NCBI GenBank assembly: GCA_946886855.1
Contig: CAMPJJ010000038.1
Span: 1-45,259 of the forward strand
Origin: an uncultured Roseateles sp.
GTDB taxonomy: Bacteria > Pseudomonadota > Gammaproteobacteria > Burkholderiales > Burkholderiaceae
Length of the DNA stretch: 45,259 bases
Reading direction: 5' to 3'
Below are positions 18,807 through 26,498 of the stretch, one piece after another; position 1 is the first letter of the stretch, and every line of letters starts with the position of its first letter. Position numbers and translations under genes: made by a program. Under the pieces are notes generated by a model. That model was not told the DNA's origin, searched no databases, and was given only the letters and a program-made list of their open reading frames with translations.

Positions 18807-20132
18807 ATGAGCCAGCCCCACGACGCTTCCGTTTCTCCGGCCGACCTGGTCGCCGATCCCCGCGCGCTGCTGAAGCACCTCTACCGCGTGGCGGTGGACC
18901 GGGCGCTGCCGGGCAAGATCCTGGCGAGCCACCTGCCGCCACCGCCCAAGGGCCGCACGCTGGTGATCGGCGCGGGCAAGGGCGGCGGGTCGATGGCGCA
19001 GGCCTTCGAGGCCGCGTGGTCGGCGAGCGCGCCCATGACCGGGCTGGTGATCACGCGTTACGGCCACATCCCGCCGGACTACCGGCCGCGCCGCATCGAG
19101 ATGGTCGAGGCCGCGCACCCGGTCCCCGACGCCGCCGGCGAACGCGCCGCGGCCCGCATGATGCAGAAGGTGCGGGACTTCAACCCGACCGCCGACGACC
19201 AGGTGATCTGCCTGATCTCGGGGGGCGGCTCGGCGCTGATGCCGCTGCCGGCGCCGGGACTGACGCTGGCCGACAAGCAGGCGGTCAACCGCGCGCTGCT
19301 GGCCAGCGGCGCCAACATCGTCGAGATGAACTGCGTGCGCAAGCACCTCAGCGGGATCAAGGGCGGGCGGCTGGCCGCCGCCTGCGCGCCGGCCAAGGTG
19401 CTGACGCTGATGATCTCCGACGTGCCCGGCGACGATCCGCAGGTGATCGCCTCCGGCCCGACGGTGCCCGACGCGAGCACCTGCGCCGAGGCGCTGGCGA
19501 TCTGCCGCCGCTACCGCATCGCCTTGCCGCCGCTCGCCGTCGACGCGCTGGAGCGCGGCGAATGGGAGACGCCCAAGCCCGGCGACCGGTGCTTCGACGG
19601 CCATGAGCAGCGCATCATCGCGGCGCCGCGTCAGAGCCTGCTCGCGGCCGCCGAGGCGGCGCGTGCGCTGGGCCTCACCGCGCACGTGCTGTCCGACGAG
19701 ATCGAGGGCGAGTCCCGCGAGGTCGGCCGGGTGCATGCGGCGCTGGCGCGTTCGGTGGCGCGGCACGGCGAGCCCTTCGCGAAGCCCTGCCTGATCCTGT
19801 CCGGCGGCGAGACCACGGTGACGCTGGTGGCGCAACCCGGACGCGGCGGCCGGGCCGGCGAGTTCGTGCTCGGCTGCGCGATCGCGCTGGACGGGCAGCC
19901 GGAGGTCTGGGGCCTGGCCGCGGACACCGACGGCATCGACGGCGTCGAGGACAACGCCGGCGCCTTCTTCAGCCCCAGCACCCTGGAGCGCGCCCGCGCG
20001 CTCGGCCTCAAGCCGGCGGACCTGCTGGCGGCCAACAACGGCTATGCGCTGTTCGAGGCGCTCGGCGATCTGCTGATCACCGGGCCGACGCAGACCAACG
20101 TCAACGACTTCCGCGCGCTGCTGATCCGCTGA
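18807..20132 (+). CDS. Glycerate 2-kinase, MOFRL type
   Basis: A 441-residue class II glycerate kinase (GckA/TtuD family) that phosphorylates D-glycerate to 2-phosphoglycerate, the last step joining the glucarate route to glycolysis. The N-terminal domain (about 20-280) has VIGAGKGGGSMAQA, CLISGGGSALMPLP and VRKHLSGIKGGRLAA. The C-terminal MOFRL domain (about 325-435) has LILSGGETTVT, GRAGEFVLG and AADTDGIDG. It begins 27 bases after garR without a strong ribosome site. The stop codon runs into an 8-bp repeat array. Confidence 0.93.
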   Translation: MSQPHDASVSPADLVADPRALLKHLYRVAVDRALPGKILASHLPPPPKGRTLVIGAGKGGGSMAQAFEAAWSASAPMTGLVITRYGHIPPDYRPRRIEMVEAAHPVPDAAGERAAARMMQKVRDFNPTADDQVICLISGGGSALMPLPAPGLTLADKQAVNRALLASGANIVEMNCVRKHLSGIKGGRLAAACAPAKVLTLMISDVPGDDPQVIASGPTVPDASTCAEALAICRRYRIALPPLAVDALERGEWETPKPGDRCFDGHEQRIIAAPRQSLLAAAEAARALGLTAHVLSDEIEGESREVGRVHAALARSVARHGEPFAKPCLILSGGETTVTLVAQPGRGGRAGEFVLGCAIALDGQPEVWGLAADTDGIDGVEDNAGAFFSPSTLERARALGLKPADLLAANNGYALFEALGDLLITGPTQTNVNDFRALLIR

Positions 20133-20196
20133 GCCGCTGAGGCGCAGAGAGCCGTTGAGCCGTTGAGCCGCTGAGCCGCTGAGCCGCTGAGCCGTC
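20131..20196. repeat. 8-bp tandem repeat after glycerate kinase
   Basis: GAGCCGCT/GAGCCGTT units: six exact-phase copies at 20149-20196 and degenerate copies back to the glycerate kinase stop. The period is 8, so this is not coding drift of a 3-base pattern. Confidence 0.9.
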
Positions 20197-20232
20197 ACGC
20201 CCGGGCAGGGCGGCAGGACGGCGAGGCGGCGC

Positions 20233-20265
20233 ATCTCCCCCCATCGAGCGAATCGAGGGGGAGAT
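20233..20265. other. Stem-loop with arms ATCTCCCCC/GGGGGAGAT
   Basis: ATCTCCCCC-(CA)-TCGA, a short loop, then TCGA-GGGGGAGAT. It forms a strong hairpin with a 2-base bulge. No T-run follows, so it is not a standard terminator; it may end the glucarate operon or affect the next gene. Confidence 0.5.
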
Positions 20266-20275
20266 TGACCAGATG

Positions 20276-20289
20276 TTGACGCGCCTCAA
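20276..20289. promoter_or_regulatory. Weak Fnr/Dnr-like box upstream of the Crp-family gene
   Basis: TTGAC-GCGC-CTCAA approximates the TTGAT-N4-ATCAA box of Crp/Fnr-type regulators and lies 61 bases before the regulator's ATG. Pattern only. Confidence 0.3.
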
Positions 20290-20349
20290 GGCAATTTCCG
20301 TCGAGGGCGAGGACAGTCCGGCATTCCCGCTTTCCGAGAGTTGCCGAGC

Positions 20350-21051
20350 ATGCCCGTGACTGCCCCCCTGATCTCCGACCCGTCTCCTCCCGCCAGCGCG
20401 GGGCTGATCCCCGGCCCCGCGCATCCGATCCCCTGGCGGGCGCTGCTCGGCGACCTGCTGCTGGACGGCGACAGCTGGTCCGCGCTGGCCGGCATGACCC
20501 AGGTGCGGCGCTGCCAGGCCGGCGAGCTGGCCATCCGTCGCGGCGACGCCGCCGTGGCCATGCTCGCGCTGTGCGAGGGCAAGGTCGCCGCGCGCGCCCC
20601 GATGACCGGGCCGCAGTGGCTGGACCTGCACACCGCCTGGCTGGAAGGCCGCTACGAGGAGGACGTCAGCGTCGTCTCCGCGTCGGCGCTGGTGATGGTC
20701 TGGCCGATGGCGGTGGCGACGATGTGGCTGCGGTCGCAGCCGCTGGTGCTGGAGGCGCTGGTGCGGGCCTCGGCCGCGCAGATGCGGGACGCGCAGGAGG
20801 CGATCCGCGGCCTGACGATGAAGGACGCGACCGGTCGCGTGGCCGCCTGGCTGCTCGCGCAGGCGGGCGCCGCCGGGGAGTTCCAGCTCGCCGAGCGCAA
20901 GCGGGACGTGGCGGCGCAGCTGTCGATCTCTCCGGAGACGCTGTCGCGCACGCTGCGCCAGCTCGCCGATCGTGGCGTATTGGCGGTCCGCGGCTATCGC
21001 ATCGGGCTGCTGGACCGGGTCGAACTGCTGGCGCTGGCGCGCGGTCGCTGA
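20350..21051 (+). CDS. Crp/Fnr-family transcription regulator
   Basis: A 233-residue regulator. The C-terminal helix-turn-helix (about 160-225) is of the Crp type: MKDATGRVAAWLLAQ, RDVAAQLSISPETLSRTLRQ, LADRGVLAVRGYRIGLLD. The N-terminal cyclic-nucleotide-like barrel (about 25-120) is degenerate: it lacks the GExxGE/RS-type cAMP-binding signature and has no Cys cluster for an Fnr iron-sulfur centre. The spacing and the SPETLSR helix are like those of Dnr/heme- or NO-responsive relatives. The ligand is unknown. ATG 20350 has GAGAG upstream; a TTG nine bases earlier is less likely. It is 51 bases upstream of the HDOD gene. Confidence 0.8.
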   Translation: MPVTAPLISDPSPPASAGLIPGPAHPIPWRALLGDLLLDGDSWSALAGMTQVRRCQAGELAIRRGDAAVAMLALCEGKVAARAPMTGPQWLDLHTAWLEGRYEEDVSVVSASALVMVWPMAVATMWLRSQPLVLEALVRASAAQMRDAQEAIRGLTMKDATGRVAAWLLAQAGAAGEFQLAERKRDVAAQLSISPETLSRTLRQLADRGVLAVRGYRIGLLDRVELLALARGR

Positions 21052-21102
21052 GCGGCATAGACTGGTCGCCACACATTCCGTTGTGTCCCCAAGGAGGCCC
21101 AT

Positions 21103-21966
21103 GTGACGATCGCCAGCGTGACCCCCGCCACCGCCAACGTTTCCAGCGCGGAACGATTCTTCGGGGGGCACGCCAGCCTTCCGGTGATGCCCGAGGTCGG
21201 ACGCAAGCTGCTGCGCAGCCTGGACGACGACGGCGTGTCCCTCGGCCAGATCGCCGAGCTGATCGGCAAGGATTCGACGCTCGCGGCCAAGGTGCTGCGG
21301 CTGGCCAACTCGGCGCGCTACAGCCCGTCGCACACGATCAGCACGCTGCAGGACGCGGCGATGGCGCTGGGCCTGGAGACGCTGCGCAACCTCGCGATGG
21401 CGGCCAGCCTGACGGGCACCTTCCCCGACGTGAAGGGCCTGGACCGCCAGCGCTTCTGGCGCCACAGCATGCGCACCGCCGGCTATGCGCGGCTGCTGGC
21501 CAAGCTGCTGCAGGGCGACGCCGACACGGCCTATCTCGCCGGCCTGATGCTGCGCACCGGCCAGCTGATGATGGCGATGACCGAGCCGGACCAGGTCGCG
21601 GACGTCGAGGCTCACGCGGGCGAGCCGGGCAGCCGCTTCTCGCTGGAGTCCAGCCGCTTCGGCTGCACGCACGCCGACGTGACGGCGGCGCTCGCGGCGC
21701 ACTGGCACTTCCCGGCCGATCTGGTCGAGGCCTTCAAGGACGCGAACGTGCCGCTGGAGGTCAAGCCCTTCTCGATGCTCGCCGCGATCCTGCACCTCTC
21801 GGAGGTGATCGCCGACGCCTGCGACCAGGACGCGGACCGCATCGCCGCGCTCACGACGGCGGTGCCGGAGCTGGTCGAACACCTCCACCTGGACCTCGAT
21901 TTCCTGCGCCTGCGCCTGGATGGCTGCGGAGATCCGGGACAGGACGTCGAGCTGATGCTCAAGTGA
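21103..21966 (+). CDS. HDOD-domain signalling protein
   Basis: A 287-residue protein made almost entirely of an HDOD domain (about 20-215), a non-hydrolytic relative of HD phosphohydrolases found in bacterial signalling. Visible pattern: LPVMPEVGRKLLRSL, IGKDSTLAAKVLRLANSA, ALGLETLRNLAMAASL, RFWRHSMRTAGYARLL. The start must be GTG at 21103, since the overlapping ATG at 21101 runs straight into TGA; AAGGAGG stands just ahead, making this a strong ribosome site despite the GTG. No enzymatic output domain is attached. It may act with the preceding Crp-like regulator. Confidence 0.85.
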   Translation: MTIASVTPATANVSSAERFFGGHASLPVMPEVGRKLLRSLDDDGVSLGQIAELIGKDSTLAAKVLRLANSARYSPSHTISTLQDAAMALGLETLRNLAMAASLTGTFPDVKGLDRQRFWRHSMRTAGYARLLAKLLQGDADTAYLAGLMLRTGQLMMAMTEPDQVADVEAHAGEPGSRFSLESSRFGCTHADVTAALAAHWHFPADLVEAFKDANVPLEVKPFSMLAAILHLSEVIADACDQDADRIAALTTAVPELVEHLHLDLDFLRLRLDGCGDPGQDVELMLK

Positions 21967-22024
21967 GGCGGCGCTGAGGTAAGGTCAGCCGCTCCATGAT
22001 CCAGACAACAACATCGGAGACGGC

Positions 22025-22375
22025 ATGACGACTTACCAGGGAAGCTGCCACTGCGGACGCGTGGCCTACGAGGTGGACGGCGAGATCGACGGCGCGATGG
22101 CCTGCAACTGCTCGATGTGCCAGCGCAAGGGCTCGCTGCTGTGGTTCGTGCCGCGCGCGCAGTTCCGGTTGAAGACCGACGACGCGGCGGCGTCCACCTA
22201 CCTGTTCAACAAGCACGCGATCAAGCATCGCTTCTGCGCGGTGTGCGGGATCCATCCGTATGCCGAGGGCACGGACCCGAAGGGCAACGCGATGGCGGCG
22301 ATCAACGTCCGCTGCCTCGAAGGCATCGATCTGGCGAGCGTTCCGGTCACGCACTACAACGGCCGGGATGCCTGA
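22025..22375 (+). CDS. GFA/CENP-V family zinc protein
   Basis: A 116-residue protein of the GFA family (named for a glutathione-dependent formaldehyde-activating enzyme). All zinc-binding Cys motifs are present: GSCHCGRV (residues 6-13), CNCSMCQRKG (about 29-38) and FCAVCGIHPY (about 71-80). Most family members have unknown substrates, and the formaldehyde role should not be assumed here. GGAG precedes the ATG. It stands alone, 58 bases after the HDOD gene and followed by REP palindromes. Confidence 0.88.
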   Translation: MTTYQGSCHCGRVAYEVDGEIDGAMACNCSMCQRKGSLLWFVPRAQFRLKTDDAAASTYLFNKHAIKHRFCAVCGIHPYAEGTDPKGNAMAAINVRCLEGIDLASVPVTHYNGRDA

Positions 22376-22417
22376 TTCCGCGCTCTGACTCCCGAGTCAG
22401 CTGGCCCTCATCCCCCC

Positions 22418-22557
22418 CCTCTCCCGCAAGCGGGAGAGGCAGTCCGGCCGCCTCCACTCGCAGCGCCGGCTCATCTTTCCGTGTCTCCCGCTTGCGGGCA
22501 AGGAAGCCACACGAAGTCCACGCTGCTCCGACTCCCTCTCCCGCTTGCGGGAGAAGG
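22418..22557. repeat. Cluster of REP-like palindromes
   Basis: Two full elements, CCTCTCCCGC-AA-GCGGGAGAGG (22418-22439) and CCCTCTCCCGC-TT-GCGGGAGAAGG (22534-22557), and a short one, CCCGC-TT-GCGGG (22487-22498). The first carries the CCCTCAT-C-rich flank that appears in reverse next to the copy inside togN. Both flanking genes end here (convergent), so the cluster may also stop transcription. Confidence 0.82.
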
Positions 22558-22576
22558 AGCCAAGCTCAACGCGCGC

Positions 22577-23995
22577 TCACAGCTTCGTGACCCGCACCCA
22601 GTTCAGGTTCCAGCCGCCCGCCGGTGCATAGATGCCGAGGGCATAGGTCCCGGCGTTGACGTTCACCGTGTGCGAGACCGTCGTCCAGTTCTGCCATCCA
22701 CCGGTCGCCGGGATCGTGACCTGGCCGAGCTGGATGCTGCCCGCATTCACGTCCAGCGACAGCCGCGAGCCGCTCGGACTGGCGACGCGGTACTCGACGC
22801 GATAGCTCCCGCTGGTCGGGAAGTTGACGTTCGCGTAGGCCATCCAATCGCCGGCGTCGATCCAGCCGACATTGCTGCCGCCTTCGCTGCACGCTTCGGT
22901 CTGCACGCCGCTCTGGTTGGTGAAGCTCTCCGCCTCGATCAGCTTGCCGGTCGTCGGCGGCGGCGTGGTGCCGCCGATCTCCGACCGGATCGCGGTCAGC
23001 AGGCTGTTGGCGCCGGTGCCGTCCTGCGCCAGCTCCCAGATCATCACGCCCGCGCCCTGCTGCAGCGCCAGCCGCGTCTTGGCCTTGATCGTCGGGATGC
23101 CGTTGTAGGTGATGTAGCCGCAGCTGGCGCACAGCGTGCCGATCAGGTCCTTCTGCGCCGCCGCCGCGCCGAACTGGTTGACGATGTCGTTGAAGCCGTA
23201 GTCCGACGCATAGCCGTTGAAGCCGTAGCCGTAGAACGGCACGCCCAGCACCAGCTTGTCCTTGGGCAGGCCGCGCGACTGCCAGGTCGCGACGTCGCGC
23301 TGCGCCTGCGCGTAGGACGAGTGCTCCTGACCGACCTGACCCCAGCTCGGTCCCACGTTGTCGTAGGACATGATGGTCACGAAGTCGAAGTGCGGGATCG
23401 ACGAGACGGGCACCATGCCGCCTTCGTAGCTCGCCGTGGCCGCGGTGACCAGCTTGCCGGGCAGCGCGGCGCGCAGCGCCTGGATGAAGGGCGTGTAGTT
23501 GCCGGCGCGGTCGATGGCGGTCAGCACGCCGCCCTCGATGTCGATGTCGGCGCCGTCCAGGCCGAAGGTGTTGACGAACTGCGCCAGGCCGTTGACCGTG
23601 GCCGCGCGGCTGCCGGGCTGCAGCAGCGTCTGCCAGTTGCCGGAGCAGCCCGGGATCGCGCCGCCGGCCACCGAGATCAGCACCTTCACGCCGGCCGCGT
23701 GCGCCTTCTGCACCACGTAGCTGATGTCCGCGGCGGAGGCGTCCATGCAGGTCGGATTGCCGTTGCTGAGGAAGGCGCCGCTGCCCGACGGATTCGCGAA
23801 GGCGAGGTTCACGTGGGTGAGCTTGGTGAGGTCGGTGCGGTCGGCCACGGCGCGCAGGCCCTTCCACGCCGGGATGTAGCCGACCACCTTGGTCTGGGCG
23901 AAGGCGCTGGAGGCCGTGCCGCACAGGGCGAGTGCGGCAAGGGCCAACGACAGGCCGGTGAGGACAGGACGGCGGAACGATTCGGACAGTGTCAT
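22577..23995 (-). CDS. Secreted GH18 chitinase with CBM6
   Basis: A 472-residue exported glycosidase. The signal peptide is about residues 1-34 (VLTGLSLALAALALCG, cut after AFA). The GH18 barrel spans about 36-338, with the catalytic DxxDxDxE as DGADIDIE (Asp147 to Glu154, Glu154 the acid). After a short TTPPPTT linker (341-350) comes a CBM6-type module (352-472; IEAESF, GWIDAGDWMAYANV) that would bind polysaccharide. Chitin is the usual substrate; an endo-N-acetylglucosaminidase role is possible. The ATG at 23995 (GGGAG upstream) gives a proper signal peptide, so the longer open frame is not used. A LacI-type operator lies about 90 bases upstream. Confidence 0.92.
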   Translation of the reverse strand: MTLSESFRRPVLTGLSLALAALALCGTASSAFAQTKVVGYIPAWKGLRAVADRTDLTKLTHVNLAFANPSGSGAFLSNGNPTCMDASAADISYVVQKAHAAGVKVLISVAGGAIPGCSGNWQTLLQPGSRAATVNGLAQFVNTFGLDGADIDIEGGVLTAIDRAGNYTPFIQALRAALPGKLVTAATASYEGGMVPVSSIPHFDFVTIMSYDNVGPSWGQVGQEHSSYAQAQRDVATWQSRGLPKDKLVLGVPFYGYGFNGYASDYGFNDIVNQFGAAAAQKDLIGTLCASCGYITYNGIPTIKAKTRLALQQGAGVMIWELAQDGTGANSLLTAIRSEIGGTTPPPTTGKLIEAESFTNQSGVQTEACSEGGSNVGWIDAGDWMAYANVNFPTSGSYRVEYRVASPSGSRLSLDVNAGSIQLGQVTIPATGGWQNWTTVSHTVNVNAGTYALGIYAPAGGWNLNWVRVTKL

Positions 23996-24314
23996 CGCGA
24001 GCTCCCTTGGGATTGAAGGACCGTCGGGCGTCGCGCGACATCCGCGCGGCCTCGATCGATCGACGGCGATTCTGTGGCGTTTTGTGAAACCGCTTTCAAT
24101 CCTGTCCCTGAACAGGCGACGCATCTTCCGTATCGAGTGCAACGAGGCGTTGCGCGTCTTGAGCCCGTCGGGCGCGCGTGTCGGCTGTGTAAAGCGCAAA
24201 AGGCTGGAATCCTGCTTGCGCCCGCTTACCAATCGGCGCCACCGGTTGCAGGTCGTGCGAGGAGCGCTCCGAATAATCCGCCGCCTACCTCCAAAGGTCT
24301 AAAGGACGGATTCC
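23996..24314. other. Divergent intergenic region, chitinase/metalloprotease
   Basis: 319 bases without a gene, less GC-rich than the rest. It holds the LacI-type operator (24085-24098), the ribosome sites of both divergent genes, and a weak promoter-like TTGCAG (24246) with an AT-rich AATAAT (24272) at a spacing slightly too long for sigma70. No RNA gene is seen. Confidence 0.5.
24085..24098. promoter_or_regulatory. LacI-family-type operator upstream of the chitinase gene
   Basis: TGAAACCGCTTTCA matches the TGAAANCGNTTTCA pattern of LacI/GalR-family operators with a central CG. It lies 90-103 bases upstream of the chitinase ATG. No LacI-family gene is in the window. Confidence 0.6.
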
Positions 24315-26333
24315 ATGAACACCACCACGAGGCGCTCCGGCGCTGCCCTCCGCCTGCATCCGCTGGCCCTGTCCCTGGTCGTGGCCGGCGTGCTCGCCGG
24401 CTGCGGCGGCGGGAGCGACGGTTCCGGCGCCCTGGTCGGTGCGGCGCGCCAGAACGGTGGCGCGACTGCCTCCACCGGCTCGACTGCGGCCGCGGCCGGG
24501 ACACAGGTCTGCTTCTACGAGCATGTGAACTACGTCGGCGCCAGCATGTGCCTGGCGGCCGATTCGGCCTGGGTGGGGTCGGGCTGGAACGACCGCATCT
24601 CGTCGGTGAAGGTGCCGGCCGGCTTCAAGGTGCAGCTGTTCGCCGACATCAACTACGGCGGCAAGTCGATCACGCTGACCGCCGACAACGCCAACCTGGT
24701 GCCCTCGGGCTTCAACGACACCGCCTCGTCGATGCGCATCACCGCGCCGCCGGCGGCCGCGAAAGTGACGCTGGCCTCGGTCCAGTTCGCGCAGTCCATG
24801 CTCTACGGCAGCAGCGACAGCCAGCTGGTGCTGGTCGCCAACAAGCCGGCGCTGCTGAAGGTCAACGTGACCGCGCCCGCGGGCACTGTCGCGCCGACGG
24901 GCACGGTGCGCATCGACAACACGATCGACGGCAGCGGCCGCGACCTGGTGCTCGCGACGCCGCGTCGCGGCCTGCCGACGACGGTGTCGGAGACGCAGTC
25001 CTTCGACGACGCCTACAGCGTGAGCATCCCGGCCGAGCTGGTGAAGAACGGCCTGAAGGTGACGGTGAACGTCGCGGGCGCCGCGGCGCAGAGTTTCACG
25101 CCGCGCGTGGGCGGCGGCACGCCGATGCGTTTCGTGCCGATCGCGGTGCGCATCGCCGGCACGACCGGCCAGCTGCCGACGGACCAGTCGGCGCACCTGC
25201 GCGCGCTGTTCCCGGTGTCGACGGTGACCCTGCAATCGCACCCGGCCTTCGTCTCGAGCAAGGTCACGACGCTGCCGAGCACCGACGCGCAATGGAGCGA
25301 CGCCTTCGGCAAGATCCTGGGCGAGCTCGCCGACCTGCACCGCATCGAAGGCGCGGCGCGTCACGACTACTACTTCGGCTTCATCCCGAAGCGCACCTGG
25401 GGCCTGGCGGGTCTGGGCTACGTGCCGGGCAACTCGGCGGTCGGCTTCGACATGCCGAGCAATCCGGACACGGTGCGCGACGTGGTGGCGCACGAGCTCG
25501 GCCACAACTTCTCGCTGCCGCACGCGGCCTGCGGCGGCGCGGGCTCGCCGGATCCCAAATACCCGTACCCGGACGCCAACCTGGGCAAGCCGGGCCGCTA
25601 CATCTGGAGCTACCTGTCGGACACGGGCTCGTTCTACGACCCGCGCCCGACGGACCGCCACGACATCATGAGCTATTGCGGCGGCACGGTGTTCTCGGAC
25701 TACAACTACCGCATCATGCAGACCTTCCTGACGCCGGCCGACACGGTCAAGGCGCAGGCGGCGCAGGCCAAGGCGGTGGCGCAGGACGTGCTGCTGGTGA
25801 GCGGCAGCATCAACGGCCGCCAGGTCGAGATCAACCCGGTCAAGGCGCTGTTCGCCAAGCCTGACGCGGCCTCCGGCCCGTACGTGCTGCGCGTGCAGAC
25901 GACGGGCGGCCAGATCCAGGACGTGGCCTTCACGGCGCAGGCGCTGGACCATGACGGCGACAACCAGCACTTCAGCGTGCTGGTGCCGAAGGTGGACAAC
26001 ATCGCCGCCATCAGCGTGCTGAAGGACGGCGTGACCCTGTCGCAGGTCCAGGCGCGGGTGAGCAATGCCCGTGCGAAGGCGCAGGCCGCCGGCGGCAGCC
26101 GCGCGCAGGTGCAGGTGAAGGAAGCGTCGGGCAAGGCGACGCTGCGTTGGGATGCGGATTCGGCGCCGTTCCTGAGCGTGACCTGGACCGACGGCACACG
26201 CCGACTGAACCTGGCGCAGGACCTGCAGGGTGGCGAGGCGACGCTGGACACGCATGAACTGCCGGCCGGCGGCCGCTTCGAGTTCATCGTGTCGGACGGT
26301 CTGAACGCGCAGCGGGTCGAAACGGCACGCTGA
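24315..26333 (+). CDS. Lipoprotein: beta/gamma-crystallin domain plus metzincin protease
   Basis: A 672-residue lipoprotein (lipobox VLAGC, Cys30). Residues 64-142 form a beta/gamma-crystallin domain with both calcium-binding signatures (N/D-N/D-x-x-S/T-S): NDRISS (92-97) and NDTASS (134-139). A long middle part is followed by a zinc protease domain with HELGHNFSLPH (His393, Glu394, His397, His403) and the metzincin Met-turn in DIMSYC (Met452). That puts it among HExxHxxGxxH-like metzincins close to the M66/reprolysin type. Residues ~490-672 are beta-rich and of unknown role. AAGGA precedes the ATG. The product likely sits on or outside the outer membrane; its target is unknown. A hairpin follows the stop. 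Confidence 0.85.
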   Translation: MNTTTRRSGAALRLHPLALSLVVAGVLAGCGGGSDGSGALVGAARQNGGATASTGSTAAAAGTQVCFYEHVNYVGASMCLAADSAWVGSGWNDRISSVKVPAGFKVQLFADINYGGKSITLTADNANLVPSGFNDTASSMRITAPPAAAKVTLASVQFAQSMLYGSSDSQLVLVANKPALLKVNVTAPAGTVAPTGTVRIDNTIDGSGRDLVLATPRRGLPTTVSETQSFDDAYSVSIPAELVKNGLKVTVNVAGAAAQSFTPRVGGGTPMRFVPIAVRIAGTTGQLPTDQSAHLRALFPVSTVTLQSHPAFVSSKVTTLPSTDAQWSDAFGKILGELADLHRIEGAARHDYYFGFIPKRTWGLAGLGYVPGNSAVGFDMPSNPDTVRDVVAHELGHNFSLPHAACGGAGSPDPKYPYPDANLGKPGRYIWSYLSDTGSFYDPRPTDRHDIMSYCGGTVFSDYNYRIMQTFLTPADTVKAQAAQAKAVAQDVLLVSGSINGRQVEINPVKALFAKPDAASGPYVLRVQTTGGQIQDVAFTAQALDHDGDNQHFSVLVPKVDNIAAISVLKDGVTLSQVQARVSNARAKAQAAGGSRAQVQVKEASGKATLRWDADSAPFLSVTWTDGTRRLNLAQDLQGGEATLDTHELPAGGRFEFIVSDGLNAQRVETAR

Positions 26334-26365
26334 GACGGATGAGCACCTGACGGTGCTCCTCAACG

Positions 26366-26399
26366 ACGGGGGATCGGGCCTTGCGGCGCGATCCCCCGT
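26366..26399. terminator. Stem-loop after the metalloprotease gene
   Basis: An 11-bp perfect stem, ACGGGGGATCG/CGATCCCCCGT, followed by TCTCGTT. A smaller hairpin (GAGCACC/GGTGCTC, 26341-26358) precedes it. The T-run is weak, so termination is probable but not certain. Confidence 0.6.
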
Positions 26400-26498
26400 T
26401 CTCGTTGGGCGGTCTTGGCTGTTGCGACGGCCGTGGCCACCGACCTTGCGGTGTGTCCTCCGATGGCTCGATTGCAGGCATGTCGCAGAATGCGCCGC

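Noticed and set aside
20131..20196. CRISPR-like array
   Set aside because: The units are 8 bp and directly adjacent with no spacers; it is a simple tandem repeat.
22025..22375. Formaldehyde detoxification role for the GFA protein
   Set aside because: The family name is historical and no formaldehyde pathway genes are nearby.
24085..24098. TGAAACCGCTTTCA as a KdgR site
   Set aside because: KdgR sites have an odd centre (TGAAAC-N3-GTTTCA, 15 bp). This one is 14 bp with a central CG, as in LacI-family operators, and lies by a chitinase gene.
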